The position numbers and the translations under genes were made by a program. Shown piece after piece: positions 18,484 to 31,113 of a stretch of DNA of 64,000 nucleotides (the stretch's first letter is position 1; each line of letters opens with the position of its first letter). The DNA comes from Azospirillum picis. Lineage in GTDB: Bacteria > Pseudomonadota > Alphaproteobacteria > Azospirillales > Azospirillaceae. The DNA is taken from assembly GCF_017876115.1 (NCBI RefSeq), contig NZ_JAGINO010000003.1, positions 186,001 through 250,000 on the forward strand. The letters run 5' to 3'. A model generated the notes under the pieces. The model did not search any database, had not been told where the DNA came from, and saw only the letters and a program-made list of their open reading frames with translations.

Positions 18484-18740
18484 TGTGCTTTCCCCTTGGC
18501 AGAGGACTTGGCAGAGGAGGAAGAGGCAGTGTCAGGCGGCAGGCCGAACAGTGCCGGGTCGTTGCGGATGGCGTCGTCGACGTCGCGTTCCAGCTTGACC
18601 CTCACCTCCTGCTCGATGCGGACGTTCAGGTTGATCTCGATCGGCTTGTCGGGCGCTTCGATCTTGACGGTGGGCGAACAGCCGGCGGCCGCCGGTATCA
18701 GCAGCGCGGCCAGCAGGCGCAGGTGGGCAAGGCTTTGCAT
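18480..18740 (-). CDS. ynbE: YnbE family lipoprotein
   Basis: An 86 aa outer-membrane lipoprotein. The signal peptide ends in AAAGCS, with Cys about residue 21 as the lipidation site. The diagnostic core TVKIEAPDKPIEINLNV follows, then IEQEVRVKLERDV. In E. coli YnbE is the outer-membrane partner that meets the periplasmic YdbH bridge by beta-strand addition. Here it lies 7 bases after ydbH and overlaps ydbL by 4 bases. The C-terminus is a low-complexity Ser/Ala/Lys tail. Confidence 0.92.
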   Translation of the reverse strand: MQSLAHLRLLAALLIPAAAGCSPTVKIEAPDKPIEINLNVRIEQEVRVKLERDVDDAIRNDPALFGLPPDTASSSSAKSSAKGKAQ

Positions 18741-18747
18741 AGGGCGA

Positions 18748-20439
18748 TCAGGGGTCCTTCTGGTCGAAGCCGGTCATGCGGTCACGCAGCCTGTCGGGGA
18801 GCTGGTAGACATCGAGGTTCTGGCGCAGGATCCGGTCGAGCGCACCCGACAGCTTAAGGTTAAGCGCGACCGGATGGCCATCGTAGAATGACGGGTTGGA
18901 GCCGCGCACCGACAGCCCGGCACGAAGCTCACCCCCCGCCTGCCCGTCGATGGTGACGCGCAGGGTGTCGTAGTGGAAATCGGTCAGCGCGCCCATCAGC
19001 AGGCCGGTCGGACTGCCCTCCTCTCCTTTCAGGGCCGCGGGCGGATTGGCCGGATCGTAGCGCAGCGTGCCGGGGGCGACCGCTTCCAGCAGCCCGTTAT
19101 CGACGATTACCCTTTCGCCGTCGAACGAGATCGGCAGGGTACCGCCGAGCCGTCCGGTCGCCTCCAGACCGTCGATATCGACGAGGGCCAGCAGCTTGGC
19201 GGCGTCGATGCCGTCGGCGCGCAGGGTCACGGTTCCCCTGGGCTTGGCCGGCGCGATCGCGAACGGTGCCGCTCCCAGGGTGCCGCCCGCCCAGCGCCAC
19301 TGCGCGCGGTCGACATCCAACCGGCCGTCACGACCATAGCCGAAGCGCAGCGTGCCATCCGTCAACGGAATCCCGACATCGAGCAAGCCGACGGCCACGG
19401 TTTGCCCTTTCGGAATGACAGGCGGCATCAGGCTGGAAAGCGTCACATCGCCGGCGACACCGGCGAAGGTCACCGGACCCGACCGACCGGCCAGATCCTT
19501 TACCCTCGCCTGCCCTCCGGTCTTCATGCCATCCGCCGCCCAGGCGATGGTCGCCTTGCCGGACAGCGCTCCGGACACCTGCTCGACCATGCCTGCCGCG
19601 AGGGGCGACAGCGCCGCCAGTCCGGGTCCGTCCGGTGCAAGGACGATCGGCCCGGTGCTTATCTCCATCTCACCGGCACCGGCTGCCGGGTCGAAGCTTC
19701 CCCGCAGGCTGGCGGCCAGGAGCTTGCCACCGTCCTTCGCCGATCCCGACACCGCCCAAGGCGAGTCTCCGGCCTGCTGCGCCCGTATCGTGACGGCGAG
19801 CGGCACGATCGGGGCCGGTTTCGAGACCACCTCCACCCGCCCGACGGTCGCAGCCAGATCACGCATCGGTGCCGTCCCGGTGTCCTCCTGCCGCAGGCGC
19901 AGAACGATGCTGTCGCCACGCAGCGCCTGGGCGGGCGCCTCCAGGCGCGGCGCACGCAGTTCGACGGCCAAACTCATCCGGCCGGTCGACCAGCGCAGCA
20001 GCGGCGCGTCACGGTCGGCGCAGAGGGACGCCCCCTGCTGCAGGACGAGCGGTTGGCCGTCGGCGGTCAGGGATTGCCCCGCGGCCGAAAGACATTCGAC
20101 CGGCCTGACGGTGACCAGCCGTTCGCCGTCCAGCGTCTCCAGCCCGACGACGACCGCGCCGGACAAGGTGACGCTGCCGGTCATCGGCAGGTCGAACGCC
20201 GTGGCGTCCTCAAGCGCTCCACTCGTGCCGGCGAAGTCGAACCGGAGGCCGGTCCATCCATCCGCGACCCGTATGCCAACGATGCGCAGATCGGCCCCAG
20301 GGAACCCGGCGGCTCGAAGACCATCCGTCGCCGTGCCGGCGATCATGGCGGGACCGGCCAGGATGACGGTGGCGGTGGCAACCACGCCCAGCATGACCGT
20401 AAAGGCCGCCGCGCCGAAGATCGCCCGTCCCAGACGCAC
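18748..20439 (-). CDS. ydbH: YdbH family intermembrane phospholipid transport protein (AsmA-like)
   Basis: A 563 aa AsmA-like protein anchored in the inner membrane. With TamB and YhdP, E. coli YdbH carries phospholipids to the outer membrane along a hydrophobic groove. One N-terminal membrane helix (IFGAAAFTVMLGVVATATVILAG) is followed by a long beta-rich periplasmic part. The YdbH C-terminal pattern includes GLLMGALTDFHYDTLRVTIDG and GHPVALNLKLSGALDRILR. I chose GTG 20439 because AAAGGGAGGGAG precedes it; the frame stays open upstream but that part is not protein-like. First gene of ydbH-ynbE-ydbL-OGT. Confidence 0.88.
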   Translation of the reverse strand: MRLGRAIFGAAAFTVMLGVVATATVILAGPAMIAGTATDGLRAAGFPGADLRIVGIRVADGWTGLRFDFAGTSGALEDATAFDLPMTGSVTLSGAVVVGLETLDGERLVTVRPVECLSAAGQSLTADGQPLVLQQGASLCADRDAPLLRWSTGRMSLAVELRAPRLEAPAQALRGDSIVLRLRQEDTGTAPMRDLAATVGRVEVVSKPAPIVPLAVTIRAQQAGDSPWAVSGSAKDGGKLLAASLRGSFDPAAGAGEMEISTGPIVLAPDGPGLAALSPLAAGMVEQVSGALSGKATIAWAADGMKTGGQARVKDLAGRSGPVTFAGVAGDVTLSSLMPPVIPKGQTVAVGLLDVGIPLTDGTLRFGYGRDGRLDVDRAQWRWAGGTLGAAPFAIAPAKPRGTVTLRADGIDAAKLLALVDIDGLEATGRLGGTLPISFDGERVIVDNGLLEAVAPGTLRYDPANPPAALKGEEGSPTGLLMGALTDFHYDTLRVTIDGQAGGELRAGLSVRGSNPSFYDGHPVALNLKLSGALDRILRQNLDVYQLPDRLRDRMTGFDQKDP

Positions 20440-20703
20440 CGCTCCCTCCCTTTGCAATTCCGCAACGTCCCAGGGGACGCACCCGGATTGAGGCCCTTCA
20501 CAGCGACCGGGGAAGCGACCATGGCCACCCCCCGCTTCGGCCGCGTCACAGCCTTGCCACGGCCATGCTCGAAAGAACACCTCGAATCGGCCTTGTCATC
20601 CGTGACCTTTGGCGGATGCCTCCGCCACCCCGCGCGGCTTTGCATCCGTGGACTTTTCCCCTATGGTCCCGATCGCGGATTTCGGCTCATCGGAGTGTTT
20701 CGC

Positions 20704-21273
20704 ATGAAGCGGTGGACCCGCGCATTGCTGGCGGCCCTGTTCGCCACAATCTTCACTGTCTCTTTCTTTACAGTCTCGCAAGGGGAGGCGAAGGCCTTGG
20801 ATCCGGAAAACACCCTCTACCTCGACCTTAAGGACGGTCGCGTGGTCATCGAGCTGCGCCCCGACCTTGCGCCGAACCATGTCGCCCGCATCAAGGAACT
20901 TGTCCGGCAGGGCTTCTACAACGGCGTCGTCTTCCACCGTGTGATCGAGGGCTTCATGGCCCAGACCGGCGATCCGACCGGCACCGGCATGGGTGGATCG
21001 GGCAAGAAGCTGAAGGCCGAGTTCTCCAGCGCGCCGCACATCCGCGGCACCCTGTCGATGGCCCGCGCCCAGGATCCGGACAGCGCCGACAGCCAGTTCT
21101 TCATCTGCTTCGCCCCCTCCGCCTTCCTCGACCGCCAGTACACCGTCTGGGGCCGTGTGGTCGAAGGGATGGAGTTCGTCGACAACATCAAGAAGGGCAA
21201 CCAGGCCCGCAATGGCCAGGTCACCGATCCGGACAAGATCATCAAGATGCAGGTCGCGGCCGACGCGAAGTAA
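20704..21273 (+). CDS. ppiA: Exported cyclophilin-type peptidyl-prolyl isomerase
   Basis: A periplasmic cyclophilin (189 aa) that speeds cis-trans isomerisation of proline bonds during protein folding. An N-terminal signal peptide (residues 1 to about 34, ending near GEAKA) precedes the cyclophilin fold. Typical segments are GFYNGVVFHRVIEGFMAQTGDPTG with the catalytic FHR, then FFICFAPS and the Trp-containing TVWGRVVEGM. It is divergent from ydbH. A strong intrinsic terminator lies about 45 bases downstream. Confidence 0.95.
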   Translation: MKRWTRALLAALFATIFTVSFFTVSQGEAKALDPENTLYLDLKDGRVVIELRPDLAPNHVARIKELVRQGFYNGVVFHRVIEGFMAQTGDPTGTGMGGSGKKLKAEFSSAPHIRGTLSMARAQDPDSADSQFFICFAPSAFLDRQYTVWGRVVEGMEFVDNIKKGNQARNGQVTDPDKIIKMQVAADAK

Positions 21274-21319
21274 TGCATCCGGACGGCAGCGATCCTCGGA
21301 TCACGCTCCGTCGAGACAG

Positions 21320-21354
21320 GAAGGGGACCGGCTTCAAGCCGGTCCCCTTTTTCA
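21320..21354 (+). terminator. Intrinsic terminator after the cyclophilin gene
   Basis: GGGGACCGGC and GCCGGTCCCC pair around a TTCAA loop and run into TTTTT. It is the strongest intrinsic terminator seen in the window and separates the cyclophilin from the convergent kinase gene. Confidence 0.9.
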
Positions 21355-21397
21355 TGACGATCCCCCGCCGGTTTCGCAACGGCGGACGATTGCGCGG

Positions 21398-24049
21398 TCA
21401 GCCACCGCTCAGCGCCCCCGTCATCGCCCGGAGAAGGTCCTTCATCGATTGCGGCCGGTCCTGCCAGCGCATGGCCAATCCGGAGATCATGACCTTCTCG
21501 AACGCGGCCGGCACCTGAACCCCCAGTTCGGCGGGACGCGGAACCTTGTCGTTGAGGAACCGGGCCGTGGCGTCGGGCGGCGTCCGGCCGGTCAACGCCT
21601 GGTAGATGGTCGCACAGAGCGCATAGACGTCTGTCCACGGGCCCTGCCGTCCATCGCTCGAATATTGTTCCGGCGGCGCGTATCCGGGCTTGAGGATCAC
21701 GGTCAACCCTGGACCGCCGCGAACGGCCTGCCGAGCCGCGCCGAAGTCGAGCAGCTTCCGGTCTCCACCGCTGGTCAGGAAGATATTGTCCGGGCTGATG
21801 TCCCGATGGATCAATCCCTGCTCGTGGATCGCCTGCAGTGCCTTGGCGATCGGCATCAGCACGCCGAGCGCGCGCTTGACGTCGATCCGGCCGCCGCAGT
21901 CGGCAAGGTACTTCTTCATCGTGCGGCCTTCCAGCAGCTCCATCACCAGATAGGCGGTGCCGTTCTGCTCGAAGAAGTCCTGGATGGTGACGATCTCGCG
22001 GATCTCTCGCAGGCGGGCGAGGGTGCGTGCCTCCTCCAGGAACTTCGAGAGACCGGTTGCGAAGCTTTCCGCATGCTCGTCCGAGAAGGGGGCCACGGCC
22101 AACCCGCCGGGAAGACGGGCGACCAGCGCGGCTGGATAGTATTCCTTGATGGCGACCTTGACCTCCAGACGCTCGTCCCAGCCAAGATAAGTGGCCCCGA
22201 AGCCGCCCTGCCCCAGCACCCGCCCGCATGCGTACCGGTCCTGAAGCCGTGTTCCCGGAGCCATATGGACACCCCGCCTGCTGTCCGATCTTTCCGGAAA
22301 CCCGCATTCCAGGCAGGCTCCCTGCAGGACCTGGCCGGTGAAACAACTGGGGCAGCGCCTTTTTTCAGATGCCGGCGGCGCTCCGGCCGCTGCGGTCCCG
22401 ACTGAGGGAACTTGATCCGGCAGCCCGACCAGGACCGTCGGCGACATCTGGCGGTCCGCCGGCAACGTGGCCGTGGTCAGGCTTGGCATCGCACCGGGAG
22501 ACGGTGCAGGGGTGGTCGCCATCTGGCGCATCCGGTCGAGCAGATCGAGAAGCCGGCGTCGCTCGGCATGCGCGGAGTCGCCGTCGGGCTGGGCCAGTTC
22601 GAGCTGGAAATGCGGTTGGCGCACGACCTCCATGATGTGCTGGCGCAACAGCGGCAATCCGCCATCCTGGCGCACCAGCCCCGAGCAGGCGAACTCAGCC
22701 AGGCGAAGGACGCGACGGCGAGAAACCGGCTCGACCTGCCTCAGCCGCACTGCGAGCTGGCCCGACTTAACGTAGTCGTCGACTGCGCGTTCGGCCTTCG
22801 AGGCGATGCGGTCGCAGGAGTCGGCTGCCAGCGGTGCTGAGCGGATGGCAGCCAGGGCGCGGGCGAATGCGCGCTCCAACAGCATGATGTCCGGCGTCTG
22901 CACGAGCATGTTCTCGATCAGAAGCTCGTTCCCCACCGCTGCCTCCAGCGAGGCGATGATCTCGTCCGCATGCCGCTCGGCGGCGGGCGCCGCTGCAACC
23001 CGCGTAAGGTAATGGATGCGGCAGATCAGGTCCGACTGCCCCTCGCTGAGCCCGATGATCGACCGGCGATAGGCGGTCGCTCCTCCCTGTTCGAGCCGGC
23101 GCGAGTAGCGCACCGTGAGTGCATCGGCCATCGCGGCGCCGCCGATCAGCCCGTCGTGGGTCAGCAGATGCCCGGTCAGCGTCTTCAGCACCTCCGCCTC
23201 CTGGTCGAAGGCTCCCCTTCCCAGCGGCCTCGCCTCCTTCAATTGCCGACGGACACGGTTCAGGACCGCGGCCTTCGCCACCGGCAGCTTGCCCTGGCGG
23301 AACAGTGCATTCAGCACGCCGATCCGATTGGGTCCGAATGCGTCCATGCCGACACGACCGAACAGCATCTCGCACAGCTTCACCAGAAGGGTACCGGGCA
23401 GCAGCGTTCCCCCGAAGAGGTCCGCCGCCGCGCCGACGGAGGCCAGGATGTCACCGACGATACCGTCGATACCCATGGCCAGCCGTTCGTCCCGATCCCC
23501 CTGATAGAGCGCGAGAAGGCGGTCCAGCTTGCCACCCCAGTTGCGGATCTCCGTCAGTTCGAGCGCCAGCGCCACACGCAGATCATAAACTTGATCCCCG
23601 GTAGGGGTCTTATCCTTCAGGGCGAGCAGCCAGCCGACCGGCGTATGGCCGCGGGGCATGGCGGCGAAAGCGGCCTGCGCGGCACGGGCGCGCGCCAAGC
23701 TCTCGTCGATGGCGTTGCGGATGACCTTGCGCCGCCATTGCTGGTCCTGCCCCGGCATGCGGCCCTGGACCATCGCCACCTTGGTCACTGCCGTTTCCGC
23801 CAACTGGCCCTGATCCAGGAAATTTCTCAGTGGCTTCGCGAGATGGATCAATTCGGTGGGCGTGAGAAACAACGGATCGAGATAGGGCCGGAGGGCAATG
23901 CCGATCACTGTACGCGCCGGCAGGGCATGGTAGTCCGACAGGTCGCTGCACAGCTCCGCCTCGTCGATGCTGCCGACGACGGATGCGGGTCTCGGCGCCG
24001 GGTGGCTGTGCAGGGAACTCGACAATCCAGACCTTCGCTGAGAATGCAC
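21398..24049 (-). CDS. Large Ser/Thr protein kinase with zinc ribbon and unknown N-terminal region
   Basis: A predicted cytoplasmic kinase of 883 aa. The kinase domain is at the C-terminus (from about residue 602): glycine loop GQGGFGATYLG, ATP lysine near 635 in VAIKEYYP, catalytic loop HRDISPDN near 748, DFGAAR near 768, and activation segment KPGYAPPEQY. The Lys two residues after the catalytic Asp is Ser here, a variant I have seen in some bacterial kinases. Just before the kinase is a zinc ribbon (CPSCFTG then CLECG). Residues 1-530 are mostly helical and I recognise no domain. No partner phosphatase or FHA gene is adjacent. Targets are unknown. Confidence 0.85.
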   Translation of the reverse strand: MHSQRRSGLSSSLHSHPAPRPASVVGSIDEAELCSDLSDYHALPARTVIGIALRPYLDPLFLTPTELIHLAKPLRNFLDQGQLAETAVTKVAMVQGRMPGQDQQWRRKVIRNAIDESLARARAAQAAFAAMPRGHTPVGWLLALKDKTPTGDQVYDLRVALALELTEIRNWGGKLDRLLALYQGDRDERLAMGIDGIVGDILASVGAAADLFGGTLLPGTLLVKLCEMLFGRVGMDAFGPNRIGVLNALFRQGKLPVAKAAVLNRVRRQLKEARPLGRGAFDQEAEVLKTLTGHLLTHDGLIGGAAMADALTVRYSRRLEQGGATAYRRSIIGLSEGQSDLICRIHYLTRVAAAPAAERHADEIIASLEAAVGNELLIENMLVQTPDIMLLERAFARALAAIRSAPLAADSCDRIASKAERAVDDYVKSGQLAVRLRQVEPVSRRRVLRLAEFACSGLVRQDGGLPLLRQHIMEVVRQPHFQLELAQPDGDSAHAERRRLLDLLDRMRQMATTPAPSPGAMPSLTTATLPADRQMSPTVLVGLPDQVPSVGTAAAGAPPASEKRRCPSCFTGQVLQGACLECGFPERSDSRRGVHMAPGTRLQDRYACGRVLGQGGFGATYLGWDERLEVKVAIKEYYPAALVARLPGGLAVAPFSDEHAESFATGLSKFLEEARTLARLREIREIVTIQDFFEQNGTAYLVMELLEGRTMKKYLADCGGRIDVKRALGVLMPIAKALQAIHEQGLIHRDISPDNIFLTSGGDRKLLDFGAARQAVRGGPGLTVILKPGYAPPEQYSSDGRQGPWTDVYALCATIYQALTGRTPPDATARFLNDKVPRPAELGVQVPAAFEKVMISGLAMRWQDRPQSMKDLLRAMTGALSGG

Positions 24050-24318
24050 GGGTTTCGGTCAGTGCCCTACCGCCGGCAAGGCCGTGAAACAACGCAACTG
24101 CCGTCGTGTTTCCTCCTCCCACGACCGGAAGCCGGAGTATGGGCACGGTGCTTGCGGCGATGGTCACCCGCAGAGGGTAAAGGACGTGTGTATGATAGCT
24201 GGAATTTTCGGCGGATGACGCCAGCGCCGTCGGGACCGATGCAGCAACGGGCGGCAGCCGTTCCCATCACCGTTCGCCTGTGCGATAAGGTTCACAACGC
24301 CGACGATGGGAGATGCGC

Positions 24319-25215
24319 ATGAACGGCAACGGAACCATCATCGCGTTGCGGAGCGGGCGCATGACGCTCACGGCGGTCCCGCGGTGCGGCGGTTCTCTGG
24401 CCAGTTGGAGGCTTTCCACCGCCGATGGTCCGGTCGATCTGTTCCGTCCTGCCTCCGACCGGGCGCTGGCCGGCGCTTTCGCACCCGACATGGCCTGCTT
24501 CCCCCTGGTTCCCTTCTCCAACCGGATCGGTGGCGGCCGGTTCGTGTTCCAGGGGCGGGAGGTCAAGCTGGAGACCGATCCCGGATCACCTCATCGCATC
24601 CACGGCCATGGCTGGTCGAGCCCCTGGACGGTCGGGGCCGTGACCGACAACGCAGTGCGTATGGAATTCGACCACCCGGCCAGGGATTGGCCGTGGTCCT
24701 ACCGCACCGTCCAGACCCTGGCCCTCGATGACGACGGCCTGACGATCGCGCTCGACCTCGTCAACGCTTCCGACAGCGACATGCCGGCCGGATTGGGTCT
24801 TCATCCTTATTTCGCCAAATCTCCGGGAAGCCGCGTTTTCGCCGACGTTCGCGCCGTCTGGGACAATGACGAGACGATCCTTCCCCGCCAACGTCGGGCG
24901 CTGCCGGCAGCCTGGGACTTCCGTCATGGCGTGGTGATGGATGGACTGGCGCTCGACAACGGCTTCACCGGCTGGACCGGAAAGGCCGTGCTCGAACGGC
25001 CGCGCGAAGGCTTGTGCATAACCATGCTGGCGGATGGGCCTTTCGGCCACCTGATCGTCTATGCTCCGCTTGGCGAACCCTACCTGTGTCTCGAGCCGGT
25101 GACCCATATGACCGATGCCCTCAACCGCCAGCAGGAGCCGGATGCCGGGGTGATCGCTCTGCCGCCCGGTGAACGGCTGCGTGTCACTGTCCGGTTCCTG
25201 CTGTCGCGGCTTTGA
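24319..25215 (+). CDS. Aldose 1-epimerase family protein (GalM-like)
   Basis: A 298 aa mutarotase-type beta-sandwich protein that probably interconverts alpha and beta anomers of a free or phosphorylated sugar. The catalytic His lies in GLHPYF, and the catalytic base Glu in YLCLEPVTHMTDALN. NRIGGGRFVFQG and HRIHGHGWSSPW are typical substrate-site segments. ATG 24319 is favoured over ATG 24313 because GGGAG sits at the right distance. It is divergent from the kinase gene, with 269 bases between; no sugar operon surrounds it. Confidence 0.88.
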   Translation: MNGNGTIIALRSGRMTLTAVPRCGGSLASWRLSTADGPVDLFRPASDRALAGAFAPDMACFPLVPFSNRIGGGRFVFQGREVKLETDPGSPHRIHGHGWSSPWTVGAVTDNAVRMEFDHPARDWPWSYRTVQTLALDDDGLTIALDLVNASDSDMPAGLGLHPYFAKSPGSRVFADVRAVWDNDETILPRQRRALPAAWDFRHGVVMDGLALDNGFTGWTGKAVLERPREGLCITMLADGPFGHLIVYAPLGEPYLCLEPVTHMTDALNRQQEPDAGVIALPPGERLRVTVRFLLSRL

Positions 25216-25272
25216 TCGGCACGGGCCGAAAGCCGCCCGGTGTCCCTGTAACCCGCAGCGCCACCAGGAGCG

Positions 25273-26229
25273 TCACCGGCAGCGCACGAACTCGGCGGCA
25301 AAGCCGGCTGGGGATGCAATCCGCAGGACCAGGCGGTCGAAACGGGGCGAGTCGGCTGGCTCGAGCCGCAGGCTGCCCAAGGGCGCGGGCACGCCCGCGG
25401 GCTGCGGCCCGGACTTCGACTCAGGCTGCGGCTCGGCAGGCAGGCGGTCGGCAGCCCCGCTTCCACCCTGCGGCGGTAGCACGGAAACCGCCTGGAGCGG
25501 ATCTCCGTCGGCCGCGAGGCGGCCATCAAGCGGGAAGACCGGAAGCCGGGGATCGGCGGCATGGAGGGTCAGGTCGCTGCCGATTTCCAGGTAGGAGCTG
25601 CGGCAATCGTCGATGACCGTACGATCTGCAGGAGCGGCCTTGGCCCAGCGGCCGGCAAGCGCCGACAGCGTCACCTTGCGGTCTATCACCGGCGGATGCG
25701 CCGGAGGTGCCGGGAAACGGGGTGCCGCGGCGCCGCTCACCGTCACCGGAAGATCACCCAGAGGCCGCAACCGCGCCTGCCGCTCTGCCGTCAGCGCGGT
25801 CGTCCGCTGTTTCATCATGCGCAACAGGCAATCACCGCGGACCTTGGCACCCTTCGACTCGCCCAGATCGGCGGCGACAACCGGACAGGCTTCATCCCGA
25901 CGGGAACGCCACAGGGTCTGCGCCGCCTCGATCGCCGTACGGCCGGTGTCGTCGGTGGTGGCGGCCAGCGCCTCCAGGGCGTCCTTCATCGCAGCGGCGG
26001 CCGCGGACAAGGCCGGCTCCCGGCAGATGAGCTGCGCCACCGGGCTTTCGGCGTCACCACAGGCGGGAGCAGCGGTCACGGCACCGGAAACGCCATCGCC
26101 CCCGGCCGCTGCGGCCGGTGCACCGGGCGGTTGCTCCGCATGCACCGGGCCAGCCGCCAGGAAGGCAACCAGGGAACCGGCGGCCAGCAGGCCGCTCAGC
26201 AGGGACAGTGCCGGGAAGACGGGACGCAT
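25273..26229 (-). CDS. Exported protein with an LprI-like (DUF1311) domain
   Basis: A 318 aa secreted protein. The signal peptide ends near AGPVHA. Residues about 60-140 match the LprI/DUF1311 pattern: AQLICREPALSAAAAAMKDA, then TLWRSRRDEACP and GDCLLRMMKQR, with conserved Cys that likely form disulfides. LprI-type domains can inhibit lysozyme, but here the role is unknown. The C-terminal half (about 190-318) is Pro-rich with two Cys (DDCRSS and FVRCR) and matches nothing I recognise. ATG 26229 is preferred for the signal peptide. Confidence 0.72.
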   Translation of the reverse strand: MRPVFPALSLLSGLLAAGSLVAFLAAGPVHAEQPPGAPAAAAGGDGVSGAVTAAPACGDAESPVAQLICREPALSAAAAAMKDALEALAATTDDTGRTAIEAAQTLWRSRRDEACPVVAADLGESKGAKVRGDCLLRMMKQRTTALTAERQARLRPLGDLPVTVSGAAAPRFPAPPAHPPVIDRKVTLSALAGRWAKAAPADRTVIDDCRSSYLEIGSDLTLHAADPRLPVFPLDGRLAADGDPLQAVSVLPPQGGSGAADRLPAEPQPESKSGPQPAGVPAPLGSLRLEPADSPRFDRLVLRIASPAGFAAEFVRCR

Positions 26230-26348
26230 GGGGAACCCTTGAAGCAGGACGCGAGGCATCACGATGCCGGGAAAGCATCCAGCACCGCTTTGACCTGGCG
26301 CTGAAAATCACGATCGGTGCGATAACGCGTCACGACCGACTTGTCACG

Positions 26349-27197
26349 CTAGACGAAGAACAGAAGGTCGTCTCGGCTGGGCAGCATGCGCGGATTGGGT
26401 TTCCCCAGCAGCTCGCCGTTCCAATCGATGCGCGCCATGAAATAAGCCGCTCGGGCGAAAAGCATGAACAGCTTGTTGTCCGGTGCCAATCTTTCCCTCC
26501 GGATCAGGGAATATAAATAGTAACTACGTCCATGGGAATAGTTTGTGTGGACCGCCCGCAATACAGGAAAGCGCTCTCCAGAATCTCCGATTTTCTTAAT
26601 TTTCTTCTCCAGCCGAAATCCGGAATAGAAATACTCCTTTGCCTCATGCTCAAAGGAAAATGGGCTTCCCTTCATCAGTGACATTTGCTCGCCATAGCGT
26701 CTCAACGCTCGGCTCAGCACCAGTTCAAGGAACCGGCGCTCCGCCGCGAGCGTGCCGGGGAGTTGCGGCAGCATCTCGAAGGCATGACGCAGGTGATAGG
26801 GATGGCGAACCACGATGATGGGTGCCGACCGCTTCCCGGCCGCCACGCGCGCCCCGGCCAGATGGGCTGCCGACGGCGACAGCGACGCCAGGGTGGCGTG
26901 GATGGTGTCGTGCAGCGTCCAGCGCAGGCGGGTCTCGGCTGATTGGCTGCCGATGTTCAGCCGTGCGAGAAACCGGCCCACGCGGTTGCCGATCGTCTCC
27001 CGCGGCAGCCTGTGCACCGACAGGCTCCGGACGACCAGCGGATTCCCCAGAATGTCGGCGGCTGGGGGCAAGGGCTTGGCGTTGAAGTACTTTCCGGTGA
27101 TGACGCCCCGCCCGGCGCCGCCCGGGCCGGCAGCGTCCGTTCCAAGTCCGGGATGCGGAACACCGCCTCTTCTGGAAGACGTGGCCGACACCGCCAT
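26349..27197 (-). CDS. Protein of unknown function with an AT-rich 3' half
   Basis: I do not recognise this 282 aa protein. The N-terminal 30 residues are low complexity. The middle (IIVVRHPYHLRHAFEMLP) and the basic, aromatic C-terminal half (FSFEHEAKEYFYSGFRLEKK, GRSYYLYSLIRRERL, LFARAAYFMARID) look like a folded soluble domain; no signal or clear membrane span is visible. Codons in the last third use many A/T-ending forms (TTT, AAA, ATA, TTA), unlike the neighbours, which hints at transfer. GGAGACTGC lies before the ATG. It is divergent from the transglutaminase cassette. Confidence 0.6.
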   Translation of the reverse strand: MAVSATSSRRGGVPHPGLGTDAAGPGGAGRGVITGKYFNAKPLPPAADILGNPLVVRSLSVHRLPRETIGNRVGRFLARLNIGSQSAETRLRWTLHDTIHATLASLSPSAAHLAGARVAAGKRSAPIIVVRHPYHLRHAFEMLPQLPGTLAAERRFLELVLSRALRRYGEQMSLMKGSPFSFEHEAKEYFYSGFRLEKKIKKIGDSGERFPVLRAVHTNYSHGRSYYLYSLIRRERLAPDNKLFMLFARAAYFMARIDWNGELLGKPNPRMLPSRDDLLFFV

Positions 27198-27437
27198 ACC
27201 GCTGCAGTCTCCTTTCCGGTCCGACGCCCGAGGCTGTCCCTGGATATAAAGGGTAACGCGAACAGAAGAAAGCTGTGGCGCGCCCAGCGGGCAACTTCAT
27301 GGCTTTTTCGCACCTGCGGCAAGGCAAGGCGGCGCCTGCCCTGTCGGGTCCGATTTTTCAGTGTTACGGTTGATGAAGCGATTCCGGATCGAACCGGGAC
27401 GCGATCATCACGGAACAGGCATGAGGCAGGGTTTTCC

Positions 27438-30791
<3,354 letters not shown>

Positions 30792-31113
30792 TTCGGCCCG
30801 CACCGGCGGCATTCGGGCGGGAACCACGACCAGCGTGATGCCGGGGCCGGTCGGAAGAGACATCGGGGCCGCCTGGGCGGAAGGAGGCTGTTCCCGTCCG
30901 TGGTCGCTCCCGGCCGGCGCGGGAGGGCTGGCGTCTCCCTGCGCGGCGCCCTGCCTTGCCCTTCGCTTCGGGCTCACGATTTGACGCAAGGCCGGCCGGG
31001 CCGGACGGAATCTCACCACTTCCGGATGGAACCGCCGGCCGCCAGCCTTGCATCGCTGGACGGGGACGTTCAGACTGTTGCTCCCTTCATAGGCAAAAAG
31101 CATCAGTCCGACC
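30792..31113 (+). other. 322-base gap inside the transglutaminase cassette
   Basis: No convincing gene is visible. It is GC-rich, with short GGCCGG-type inverted repeats near 30985-31000. It may hold the promoter or leader of the ATP-grasp gene, but I could not place -35/-10 boxes with confidence. Confidence 0.4.
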
